64,000 nt of DNA from an uncultured archaeon. GTDB taxonomy: Archaea; Thermoproteota; Nitrososphaeria; JACIWG01. Below are positions 1 to 7,419 of the stretch, piece after piece. Where the stretch lies: contig CALHLD010000029.1 of the NCBI GenBank assembly GCA_938034445.1, positions 1 through 64,000 of the forward strand, given 5' to 3'. Position 1 is the first letter of the stretch; every line of letters begins with the position of its first letter. Both the position numbers and the translations under genes were made by a program. The notes beneath the pieces were generated by a model. That model was not told the DNA's origin. It did not search any database and worked only from the letters and a program-made list of their open reading frames with translations.

Positions 1-79
1 TAATTTTAGAACTTTTTCCCAAAATCAATAGTGTAACTATCTTTATTATATCGTAGAGATCTTGTACTTCAAAAGACAT
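1..79 (-). CDS. Possible 5' end of an unidentified protein gene, cut by the window edge
   Basis: An ATG on the minus strand at 79-77 opens a frame that stays open to the window edge (26 codons, beginning MSFEVQDLY and continuing with a hydrophobic stretch). A GGAAGG ribosome-site-like sequence and an AT-rich TATATA element lie upstream. The composition looks protein-like, but the fragment is too short to recognise. It would be transcribed in the same direction as the malate dehydrogenase gene that ends 66 bases before it. Confidence 0.35.
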   Translation of the reverse strand, partial: MSFEVQDLYDIIKIVTLLILGKSSKI

Positions 80-145
80 TTTCTTAATCGAACCTTCCTA
101 TATATTGTTTCATATAGTGGGTTTAGCCTATTCCGTGGACATTAT

Positions 146-1087
146 TTAAACTTTCTCGATGCTTGAAATAGCGTCAACATATGTTTTATAGACGGCCTTT
201 GCAGCCTCAAAAATTTTTTCCCTCTCCTCAAAAGATAGTTTGCTGTAAATGTTTTCTCCTAAACTTCTTCCAAGTCTTGTTGGAACACTAACATAAACGG
301 GTTCAGGTATGCTATCAAATCTTATCGGCACATCTATGGGAAAAATATTTCTTTCATCCTCGACTATTGATTTGACGATATCTCGAAATGCTGCGGCTGG
401 ACCGTATTCTGTTCCACCAACATTATCTATTATAAACCTAGTTACTGACTTAATATAATCTTCTACAACATACTTTTCTAGACTTTTTCCTCTAATTTTC
501 GAATACTCTTCTACTGCCATATCATAGACTTTGACCGTTGTCCATAATATGGTTGCTAAATCTCCATGCTCTCCACCTACCCATCCATTAACTCTTGACA
601 CAGGAACTTGAAAATATTCTGCAAGCTTAGACCTTAGCCTCAAACTTTCAAGATATGTTCCAGTTCCTATCACAAACTCTGCCCTAGAATATTTTTTGCA
701 AACCATTGTCATAGCATCCACTGGATTTGTTATAACAACATATTTTGCACCAGGATTTAATGGTGCAACTGTCTCAGAAACATATTTTACGATTTTAGCA
801 TTCTCTATAGCCAGGTCTCTTCTACTCATACTAACTCCAGGCACTCTCGCCTTTCCGGCTGAAATAAGTATAAGGTCTGCACCATATACATCCTCATCCC
901 TTTCGCAAGAGTTTATTTTAACATCTACACCAAGGCTGGCTGAAACATGCTTTAATTCTTCAGCGAACGCCTTTGCTAGGCCAGGCTTTATATCACATAC
1001 TGTTATCTCTTCCGCTAGATTCTCACATAATATTGTGTATGCTGTAGGTCGACCAACCCTCCCTGTACCAATTTGTGCAATATGCAA
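146..1087 (-). CDS. mdh: Malate dehydrogenase (LDH/MDH family), TTG start
   Basis: NAD-dependent malate/oxaloacetate interconversion in the cytoplasm. The 313 residues have the usual length of archaeal LDH-like malate dehydrogenases. Visible are the Rossmann motif GTGRVG (residues 7-12), Asp32 at the end of strand 2, which favours NAD over NADP, the NPVD motif at 121-124 and the catalytic His174 in GGEHGD. Arg81 in the mobile loop occupies the position that separates malate (Arg) from lactate (Gln) dehydrogenases, so I call malate. The Asp that normally pairs with the catalytic His (LDSxR motif) is Glu147 here. The start is TTG, backed by a GGAG box 7 nt upstream; no in-frame ATG fits. Family identity is firm; substrate preference is inferred from one residue. 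Confidence 0.9.
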   Translation of the reverse strand: MHIAQIGTGRVGRPTAYTILCENLAEEITVCDIKPGLAKAFAEELKHVSASLGVDVKINSCERDEDVYGADLILISAGKARVPGVSMSRRDLAIENAKIVKYVSETVAPLNPGAKYVVITNPVDAMTMVCKKYSRAEFVIGTGTYLESLRLRSKLAEYFQVPVSRVNGWVGGEHGDLATILWTTVKVYDMAVEEYSKIRGKSLEKYVVEDYIKSVTRFIIDNVGGTEYGPAAAFRDIVKSIVEDERNIFPIDVPIRFDSIPEPVYVSVPTRLGRSLGENIYSKLSFEEREKIFEAAKAVYKTYVDAISSIEKV

Positions 1088-1143
1088 ACGTTCTCTCCAA
1101 AATATTTCCTCTTAACACTATTTCAACTTTACCAAGTTAATTA

Positions 1144-1671
1144 TTATACTGTGGTTGTGAAACTGTCTTTCCCCAAATGCAGTATTGGCTTAAACTTTGA
1201 CGTGTTCAAGATTCCAAGACCGTATGCTTCCTCTTCACCATATGCTTCAACAACTCTTCCAACGAACAGGTCATGGTCTCCTAGCTCAATCTTCTTCTCT
1301 AACACACATTCTAGGTGGGCTATACATTCTTTTATTATTGCTGTATCAATTTTTCTAGCTCTCTCTTTTGTAAGTTTTGCTGTTTCCCATTTGTTCTTAT
1401 CCTTACCTGAAATGCTTCCACATACTTTTACTGCATTCGATTGTTCGTTTGTTGGCACATTTATTGCAAAAGCCCTGTACTTTTCAATTAAATTGTAGCT
1501 GTATCTTTTTGGAGATATTGCGACTGCAACAAGTGGTGGTTTTCTTGAAATCGGTATCGACCATGCTATTGATATTATATTACTTTTTTCAAATGGCCCA
1601 CATGTTATTAATAGTGCTGGTTTGGGATGAAGTAAATATGGTATGTTGGCTGCCTCAATGTCCTTTTTCAT
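1144..1671 (-). CDS. Flavin reductase-like FMN-binding split-barrel protein
   Basis: A 175-residue protein of the flavin reductase / NADH:flavin oxidoreductase-like family (DIM6/NTAB, split beta-barrel). Such proteins bind FMN and reduce flavins or ferric complexes with NAD(P)H. The sequence shows the N-terminal strand pattern with 'ALLITCG' and 'NIISIAWSIPIS', where family members contact FMN, followed by 'PPLVAVAIS' and the mid-protein 'AINVPT' strand. No metal or cluster motif is present. It is read in the same direction as mdh but is separated from it by about 55 bases, with no obvious functional link. The exact substrate cannot be told from sequence. Confidence 0.75.
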   Translation of the reverse strand: MKKDIEAANIPYLLHPKPALLITCGPFEKSNIISIAWSIPISRKPPLVAVAISPKRYSYNLIEKYRAFAINVPTNEQSNAVKVCGSISGKDKNKWETAKLTKERARKIDTAIIKECIAHLECVLEKKIELGDHDLFVGRVVEAYGEEEAYGLGILNTSKFKPILHLGKDSFTTTV

Positions 1672-1728
1672 AGTATATGTGATTTGCTGTAGGCTATTAA
1701 AAAGTTTTAACTCACATATAACTATATA

Positions 1729-2187
1729 GTGTTGGTGAACATTATCTTGATACTCTGCAGTGCATGTCTTCTTGGAATAAAGTGCAATTATAGGGGTGAA
1801 GATAACTTGAATTTGAAAGTTCTAAAGCTTCTTGAACATGAAATTTTGATCCCCGTGTGCCCTGAACAGTTAGGAGGTCTTCCAACTCCAAGGGAAAGCT
1901 CTGAAATAATCGGTGATGGTTACATGGTTTTAGACGGTAAGGCGAAGGTCGTAACTTTTTCTGGAAAAGATGTAACATCAAATTTTGTTAGAGGTGCGGA
2001 GGAAACTTTAAGGATTGCAAAACTTTATGGAATCACTTCAGCCATATTTAAGCAGGGCAGTCCCTCATGCGGCAATGGTAAAGTCTATGATGGAACCTTT
2101 TCCAAAAGACTAGTTTCAGGTGATGGTGTTACTACAGCCCTTTTGAAACGTAATGCTATTAAAATTGTTTCGGAAGAGGAGGTCTAG
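1729..2187 (+). CDS. DUF523 family protein
   Basis: A protein of the DUF523 family, small cysteine-containing proteins of unknown role. The hallmark N-terminal 'CSACLLG' stretch followed by C-x-Y-R-G is present, as are the 'PVCPEQLGGLPTPR' segment and the 'FKQGSPSCG' motif, so the three conserved cysteine regions are intact. Three possible starts lie in a row (GTG 1729, TTG 1732, GTG 1735); family members usually begin shortly before the SACLLG motif, so 1735 is as likely as 1729. An AT-rich element lies just upstream. The 3' end overlaps the end of the convergent aldehyde oxidoreductase gene by 4 bases. Family call firm, function unknown. Confidence 0.85.
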   Translation: MLVNIILILCSACLLGIKCNYRGEDNLNLKVLKLLEHEILIPVCPEQLGGLPTPRESSEIIGDGYMVLDGKAKVVTFSGKDVTSNFVRGAEETLRIAKLYGITSAIFKQGSPSCGNGKVYDGTFSKRLVSGDGVTTALLKRNAIKIVSEEEV

Positions 2188-3950
2188 GAGTTTCGAGCAC
2201 GCTCTTTCAGTATCTTGTAGAATTCTTTAACGCTTTCGTAAAGTGTCTTCTCTTCAAGGAGTCCGAAGGGTGTTGGTGTCTCAAATATTCTTTTAGGAAA
2301 CCTTTGATTAAGCATATTGAATCCTTCACGCTCTTTAAAATCGTTTTTATTACTCAATATCTTTTCACCTAATCTTTTTAACTCTACTTCATTAAAACTG
2401 TAACCTAGAATATCTAGTGTTTCACATACAGTTTCTGGTGTATATATTCCTCTCGAAAAAAAGCAGACCACTAGACTCGATAGTATCTGTCTCCAAGATT
2501 CTTCATGATATAGTTTTTCCGCGATCTCCTTTTCCGAAAGCTGTTTTCCTTTTAAAGTTTCTTGGTCGAGGCTGTAGCCTGCACTGTCGAGGTGGCTGTG
2601 CCTTGCACCCGTTAGATATGTTAAATGGGCTCCAGGTCCTGTATGATATCCTGGCATACCATTTCCACCATATGAGAGGGAAAACTCTTCTCCACCATAT
2701 CTACTTGTGAGAGCATCCAGTCCCTTTGATGCTGTCTTATAGAATTCGTTAACTCCCTTTACAATATATTCTATGGCTTTAGTATATGATTCAACTGATC
2801 CCCATTCCAATTTTAAGCCAAGTATCTCATTTTCTCCTACTATTCCCCTTTCATAAGCTTCTGTCATCCAAGCTAGCACTGTACCAGTCATCATAGCATC
2901 AACACCCCACTTTTCAACCTCATCTATTAGCTTTAGGACTCCTTCAGTATCTTTTACGCCGATCATAGAGCCGAGAGCATACAATAGCTCATGGTCATAT
3001 GATATCATTGTAGTCTTGTAAAAGTATGGTTCTGTAACATATGGTTCTCTTAAGGCTGCAAGGTGTATGCATGCTATTGGACAGTGTGCGCATGCAACTC
3101 TTCTACCAAGATATTTTTCAGCCAGCCTTTCTCCAGAAATGTTTTCTGCATACTCAAAACTTGACTCTCTCAAATTTTTTGTTGGTAGGGCATGTATTGT
3201 GTTCAGCGGTATTATGTTGGATGCCGTTCCAAGGTCATGATATTTTTTCATTACACTAGATTTAATCGATGTTGTATAGATTTTATCATATAATTCTCTA
3301 TACCTTTTAACATTAGATACTGATATCATCGTCTTCCCAGAAACTATAACAGCCTTCAATTTTTTGCTTCCAAAAACAGCTCCTAATCCAAGTCTCCCAA
3401 AATGCCTATACGTTTCAGTATTAACTGAAGCATATGAAACAAGATTTTCTCCTGCAACACCAATTCTCATTATCGTCCTTACACCAGCACCTCCCTCTAT
3501 CTCCCTAAGCACCCTTCCAACAGTTATACTATTTCTTAACCCCCAAAGTGCTGAAGCGTTTCTGAAAATGATATTTTTCCCATGTACTGCAACATACACC
3601 GGTGTTTCGCTAGCTCCCTTTATTACTATTGCACCATATCCAGCCTGTCTTATCGCTATAGCACTTCTTCCCCCCGCATGACTTTCTCCATAGGATTTTG
3701 TTAAAGGTGACTTAAAACATGCTACAGTTTTTGATGCAAGTGGAAAGAGTCCATTTAATGGGCCGACCGCAAAAACTATTACATTTTCTGGCCCAAGTGG
3801 GTCAGCATTTTTTGGACATTCCTCTAATAGAATTTTTGAAGCAACTCCAACACCACCTAAATATTCTTCGAAAAGGCTCCCTCTATCTTCAACCCAGAAT
3901 CTCTTTCTTGAAAGATCAATATACAAGATATTTTTTAGGTATTCGTCCAA
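2184..3950 (-). CDS. aor: Tungsten-type aldehyde:ferredoxin oxidoreductase
   Basis: Oxidises aldehydes to carboxylic acids in the cytoplasm and passes electrons to ferredoxin, using a tungsto-bispterin cofactor and a [4Fe-4S] cluster. The 588 residues match the family length (about 600). Cluster ligands are visible as Cys287, Cys290, Cys294 and Cys496, spaced as in the Pyrococcus furiosus enzyme. The N-terminal pterin-binding domain has the typical GGVGVASK and 'HAGGRSAIAIRQAGYGAI' segments. The start is TTG, overlapping a GAGGT box close upstream. It follows the 16-cysteine ferredoxin gene by 9 bases, so the two form an operon in which the ferredoxin is the likely electron partner. The aldehyde used (amino-acid-derived or sugar-derived) cannot be decided. 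Confidence 0.93.
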   Translation of the reverse strand: MDEYLKNILYIDLSRKRFWVEDRGSLFEEYLGGVGVASKILLEECPKNADPLGPENVIVFAVGPLNGLFPLASKTVACFKSPLTKSYGESHAGGRSAIAIRQAGYGAIVIKGASETPVYVAVHGKNIIFRNASALWGLRNSITVGRVLREIEGGAGVRTIMRIGVAGENLVSYASVNTETYRHFGRLGLGAVFGSKKLKAVIVSGKTMISVSNVKRYRELYDKIYTTSIKSSVMKKYHDLGTASNIIPLNTIHALPTKNLRESSFEYAENISGERLAEKYLGRRVACAHCPIACIHLAALREPYVTEPYFYKTTMISYDHELLYALGSMIGVKDTEGVLKLIDEVEKWGVDAMMTGTVLAWMTEAYERGIVGENEILGLKLEWGSVESYTKAIEYIVKGVNEFYKTASKGLDALTSRYGGEEFSLSYGGNGMPGYHTGPGAHLTYLTGARHSHLDSAGYSLDQETLKGKQLSEKEIAEKLYHEESWRQILSSLVVCFFSRGIYTPETVCETLDILGYSFNEVELKRLGEKILSNKNDFKEREGFNMLNQRFPKRIFETPTPFGLLEEKTLYESVKEFYKILKERARNS

Positions 3951-3959
3951 AACCTCTTC

Positions 3960-4370
3960 TCACCCCAATTCTTCTAATGCTATAACCTCGTGGGGACAGT
4001 ATCCTGCACAGTATCCACAGTATACGCAAATGTTCGGTTTATTTTCCCTCTCATTCCAAAAAATTGCTCCATAAGGGCATGATTTAGCACAAAATCCGCA
4101 TCCAATACATTTTGCAGCATCCAATATTACTCCCCCTCCGACCCTAACCTTTAGTGCGTCAACTGGACAAACTTTTGCACATGGTGGGTCTGGGCAGGCT
4201 CTACAAACTATGACAACAAAACCATGTTCTATACCTCCAACAGAACGTACATGTATTGCTGAATAGGCTAACCCACCAACACCAAATCTTCTAGAGCATG
4301 CGAACATGCAGCTTTGGCATCCAGTACACCTGTTAGCGTCTAGAACAGAAAGGCGTTTAACCATAATCAC
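3960..4370 (-). CDS. Polyferredoxin with four [4Fe-4S] motifs, AOR partner
   Basis: A 136-residue HycB/DmsB-like iron-sulfur protein. Four cysteine groups are visible: CTGCQSCMFAC near the N-terminus, C-x2-C-x4-C-x3-C in the middle, CIGCGFCAKSCP, and CVYCGYCAGYCP at the C-terminus, giving 16 cysteines and four predicted [4Fe-4S] clusters. It precedes the aldehyde oxidoreductase gene by 9 bases and is co-oriented with it, so it probably receives electrons from that enzyme and hands them on; the final acceptor is not visible here. A second ATG is the third codon, so the start could be either. Cluster content is read from sequence; the redox partner is inferred from context. Confidence 0.88.
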   Translation of the reverse strand: MIMVKRLSVLDANRCTGCQSCMFACSRRFGVGGLAYSAIHVRSVGGIEHGFVVIVCRACPDPPCAKVCPVDALKVRVGGGVILDAAKCIGCGFCAKSCPYGAIFWNERENKPNICVYCGYCAGYCPHEVIALEELG

Positions 4371-4389
4371 ATCGTCTCCATTCCTTTTG

Positions 4390-4833
4390 TTATAAAAGAC
4401 CTAGTTCCCTAATTTTTGCTAAAACTTCTTCAGCATGGTTTTCTGGTTTAACTTTTTCAAAAACGTGTCTAAGAACACCATTTTTATCGAATATGAATGT
4501 AACTCTTTCCGCTAATCCTGAAGGTCTGAGTACACCAAATGTCTCTGACACCTTTTTATCGTAGTCCGCGATTAACGTGAAATTTAGCGAATGTGTAAGG
4601 TAAAATTTTTTATGCGAATCGACATCTTGAACACTTACACCAACAACATTTATGTCCTTGAATCTACTCATATTGTCTCTGAAAGAGCAGGCTTCTTTCG
4701 TGCATCCTGGAGTAAAATCTTTTGGATAAAAGTATACTACTGTCACTTTACCGATAAAACTTCTAAAATTTATTTTTTCCCCATTTTGGTCTAATGCTAC
4801 AATTTCTGGAATGGTTGAGCCAACATTAAGCAT
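4390..4833 (-). CDS. bcp: Peroxiredoxin, BCP/PrxQ type
   Basis: Thiol peroxidase that reduces hydrogen peroxide and organic peroxides in the cytoplasm. The 147-residue length is typical of the BCP/PrxQ subfamily. The peroxidatic Cys44 lies in the motif DFTPGCTKEAC, and the resolving Cys49 five residues later marks the atypical two-cysteine BCP class. The thioredoxin-fold 'VVYFYPKDFTPGC' strand-loop is clear. The gene lies 19 bases downstream of nothing recognisable and ends just upstream of the polyferredoxin gene on the same strand, so it might head the ferredoxin/AOR transcript. A role against oxygen stress in an anaerobe rich in iron-sulfur enzymes is plausible. Confidence 0.93.
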   Translation of the reverse strand: MLNVGSTIPEIVALDQNGEKINFRSFIGKVTVVYFYPKDFTPGCTKEACSFRDNMSRFKDINVVGVSVQDVDSHKKFYLTHSLNFTLIADYDKKVSETFGVLRPSGLAERVTFIFDKNGVLRHVFEKVKPENHAEEVLAKIRELGLL

Positions 4834-4924
4834 AAAATAAGTTTTTACTACGTTATATTAAAACATTACTAAGTAGACTGCTAATGTTCGAAAAATTTTT
4901 AATGGCATACTACTAAATCATATT

Positions 4925-5167
4925 ATGCCATATAGAATTGTTATAGATAGAGGCTTATGTATATCCTGCGGTGCTGCTCCGGCAATATGTCCTAAAGTTT
5001 ATGAGTTAGGAAATGATAATGGAAAAAATAGGGTTGTCGAAAAATATAGTGTGGAACTTGGGCCTGGAAGGTCTGTTGGAATAATTCCAGACGAACTTTA
5101 TGAATGTGCTAAGGAGGGTGCTGAAGTCTGTCCTGTTTCTGCAATATTTTTGGAAAAGATAGAATAG
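4925..5167 (+). CDS. Single-cluster ferredoxin lacking the third cysteine ligand
   Basis: An 80-residue ferredoxin of the Pyrococcus/Thermotoga single-[4Fe-4S] type. The expected C-x2-C-x2-C-x3-CP motif reads C12-x2-C15-x2-A18-x3-C22-P, so the third ligand is Ala (codon GCT). Cys61 and Cys69 correspond to the disulfide cysteine and the distal ligand of P. furiosus ferredoxin. Cys22, normally one half of a disulfide, could take over as ligand, or the protein may hold a [3Fe-4S] cluster. An AT-rich box precedes the ATG by about 25 bases. The enolase-superfamily gene follows 32 bases later with its own TATA-like element. Ferredoxin call firm; cluster type open. Confidence 0.85.
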   Translation: MPYRIVIDRGLCISCGAAPAICPKVYELGNDNGKNRVVEKYSVELGPGRSVGIIPDELYECAKEGAEVCPVSAIFLEKIE

Positions 5168-5176
5168 GTTAAATAG
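5168..5176 (+). promoter_or_regulatory. TATA-like box ahead of the enolase-superfamily gene
   Basis: The AT-rich sequence GTTAAATAG is centred 28 nt before the ATG at 5200, the archaeal TATA spacing expected if transcription starts at or very near the start codon. No Shine-Dalgarno sequence is seen before that ATG, consistent with a leaderless message. Confidence 0.45.
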
Positions 5177-5199
5177 TCAGCTTTAGATATAGCATTAAC

Positions 5200-6354
5200 A
5201 TGTCGAAGATCGTTGATATTATAGTATATCCTGTATATTCTGAGGCAACTTCTGCATTGTCAGGATATTTACCATTTCAGGAATCGCTTGAAAAAACTGT
5301 TAGACGTGGTTACTCTTCATGTTTTGTTAAGGTTGTTGCAGATGATGGCTTATATGGTTTTGGAGAATGCTGGGTTAGGGAAGTCCCTCAAGCTACGGCT
5401 GAAATTGTTAGAAGGCTTCTAAAAAATATTGTTGTAGGAAAAAGTCCTTTAGAAACTGAAGTATTGTGGGAGGAAATGTTTGCTTCCCTTAAAAATCGAG
5501 GTCATACTAGGGGATATTTTATAGAAGCTTTGGCTGGAATAGACATCGCACTATGGGATCTTAAGGGGAAGATTCTTCAACGTCCAGTATACGAGCTTCT
5601 TGGTGGAAGGTTTAGAGAAAGTTTGAAGGCTTATGCTTCATCAATTGTTTTTGGCAAGCCTGAGGAGATGGCTAAAAGGGCTAGGGAGTGGGTTGATGAG
5701 GGACATGATCAGATTAAGGTTAAGGTTGGTATGGGTGTTGAACGTGATATCGAGAATTTGAAGGCAATAAGAAAGGAGGTAGGAAAGGGTGTTGAAATTA
5801 TGGCTGATGCGAATTCAGCCTACAATTTAAGCAGTGCATTAAAACTTGCAAGATTTCTTGAGAGGATTGAAGTAAGATGGTTTGAAGAGCCTCTACCATC
5901 CTATGACTTGAAAGGTTACACTACTTTAAAGAGGAAGGTTGATGTTCCAATAGCTTGCGGTGAATCCCTTTTCACTGTATACGATTTTAAGGACTATATC
6001 GAAAATGGTGCTGTGGACATAATTCAGCCTGATGTTGCAAGGGCTGGAGGGATAACTGAGTGTTCAAAGATAGTTCATCTTGCAAGAACCTATAATATAC
6101 AATTTTCTCCACATATTGGTTTGTCTGGTGCAGGATGCAGGGCCGCAACATTACATCTTTCAGCATCAACCTCTCCAGAAACATTTCTAACATATGAGGT
6201 GTATGATATAAAGGAGAGTCCAAATCCGTTCTCAAACCCTATATGTGATGAGCCTGTTGAGATATTTTCTAAAGGATATGTTAGGGTTCCAGAAAGGATT
6301 GGTCTTGGGTTAGAAGTTAATGAAAGAAGGTTAGAACAATTTTTGTGCAAATAA
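5200..6354 (+). CDS. Mandelate racemase-subgroup enolase-superfamily enzyme, probable sugar-acid dehydratase
   Basis: A 384-residue member of the enolase superfamily. It should abstract the proton next to a carboxylate, most likely dehydrating an aldonic or uronic acid. All key residues of the mandelate racemase subgroup are visible: the Lys173-x-Lys175 base pair, metal ligands Asp203, Glu229 and Glu255, and the Asp278/His305 dyad. The capping domain covers about residues 1-125 and the barrel the rest. Archaeal gluconate/galactonate dehydratases of the branched Entner-Doudoroff pathway belong to this group and have this length, but no aldolase or KDG kinase is nearby, so the substrate is not fixed. 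A deacetylase-like gene follows within 45 bases. Confidence 0.88.
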   Translation: MSKIVDIIVYPVYSEATSALSGYLPFQESLEKTVRRGYSSCFVKVVADDGLYGFGECWVREVPQATAEIVRRLLKNIVVGKSPLETEVLWEEMFASLKNRGHTRGYFIEALAGIDIALWDLKGKILQRPVYELLGGRFRESLKAYASSIVFGKPEEMAKRAREWVDEGHDQIKVKVGMGVERDIENLKAIRKEVGKGVEIMADANSAYNLSSALKLARFLERIEVRWFEEPLPSYDLKGYTTLKRKVDVPIACGESLFTVYDFKDYIENGAVDIIQPDVARAGGITECSKIVHLARTYNIQFSPHIGLSGAGCRAATLHLSASTSPETFLTYEVYDIKESPNPFSNPICDEPVEIFSKGYVRVPERIGLGLEVNERRLEQFLCK

Positions 6355-6366
6355 TTTTTTGGAAAA

Positions 6367-6375
6367 ATTTATTAC
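6367..6375 (+). promoter_or_regulatory. TATA-like box ahead of the acetyl-esterase gene
   Basis: The sequence ATTTATTAC is centred about 27 nt upstream of the ATG at 6398. The spacing fits an archaeal promoter producing a leaderless transcript, so the esterase gene can be transcribed separately from the enolase-superfamily gene 43 bases upstream. Confidence 0.4.
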
Positions 6376-6397
6376 TAAACCATATAGAATATGATGT

Positions 6398-7357
6398 ATG
6401 CCTCTTGTAGATTTAGCGTTAAAGGAGCTTAAAGAGTACAAACCCCCTCTAACAAGGAGAAGTGATTTCAAAAGATTTTGGGAAGAGAATGTGAAACTTG
6501 CTGAAGAGCAGCCACTAAATTTTGTTGAAAAGAAAATAGAATATTTTACAAACAGGATTGAAGTTTATAAGATAGTCTTTGAAGGATATATTGATAGAAC
6601 TCCAATAACAGCATTTTTTGCGAAAGATTCAAAGAACAAGGAACCATCTCCAACAATAGTATTCTTTCACGGATACGGTTCAAGTAAGGGTGTCATTACA
6701 GACTATCTTGGCTGGATAATGCTCGGTTTCTCAGTTTTAGCTGTCGATGTTAGAGGCCAAGCTGGTGAGGCACCAGATTATGCAAGATATCCTTTCGGAA
6801 ACATTACGGGTAACATGACAAAGGGTATACAAGACAAAAGCACATACTATTATAGGTACGTTTTTATGGACTGTTATAGGGCAATAAAATACGTTCTAGA
6901 AAGAAGTGATGTTGACAAAGATAGGATTGGCGTTTCTGGAATGAGTCAAGGTGGAGGTTTATCCACAGCAGCTGCAGCCTTACATCCAAAAGTTTCTATT
7001 GCAATGCCAAGTGTACCATACCTATGCCATTTCGATAGGGCCATATATGTTGCGGAAGCAGGACCATATCTTGAAATATTAAACTATCTTAGAATAAGGC
7101 CTGAAGAAGAGGAAAGGATCATGGAGACTCTCTCGTACTTTGATGGAATGAATTTTGCGCCAGAAATCAATAAGCCAACAATATTTTCTGTAGGATTAAT
7201 AGACACCGTTTGTCCGCCTTCAACAATATTTGCTGCATACAATCATTTAGCTTCTAAGGAAAAGGCTATAGAAGTATATCATGGAATGGGCCATGAGGAG
7301 ATAGGTGTGCATGTTGAAAAGAAAATGAAATGGGCTACCAGATACCTTCAAATGTAG
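6398..7357 (+). CDS. Acetyl xylan esterase / cephalosporin C deacetylase family hydrolase
   Basis: A 319-residue alpha/beta hydrolase of the AXE1 family, which removes acetyl groups from xylo-oligosaccharides and other small acetylated compounds. The catalytic triad is visible: Ser183 in GMSQGG, Asp269 in GLIDTVCPP and His299 in GMGHEE. 'VFFHGYGSSKG' provides the oxyanion-hole region. No signal peptide is seen, so it acts inside the cell on imported acetylated sugars. It sits next to the sugar-acid dehydratase, which supports a role in breakdown of plant-derived or extracellular polysaccharide, although no glycoside hydrolase is in the window. Confidence 0.9.
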   Translation: MPLVDLALKELKEYKPPLTRRSDFKRFWEENVKLAEEQPLNFVEKKIEYFTNRIEVYKIVFEGYIDRTPITAFFAKDSKNKEPSPTIVFFHGYGSSKGVITDYLGWIMLGFSVLAVDVRGQAGEAPDYARYPFGNITGNMTKGIQDKSTYYYRYVFMDCYRAIKYVLERSDVDKDRIGVSGMSQGGGLSTAAAALHPKVSIAMPSVPYLCHFDRAIYVAEAGPYLEILNYLRIRPEEEERIMETLSYFDGMNFAPEINKPTIFSVGLIDTVCPPSTIFAAYNHLASKEKAIEVYHGMGHEEIGVHVEKKMKWATRYLQM

Positions 7358-7419
7358 GCGAACATAACCTTTTTAAACAACATTAACTAATAAATAGCGT
7401 GAAATTTTTTTGAAGAAAA

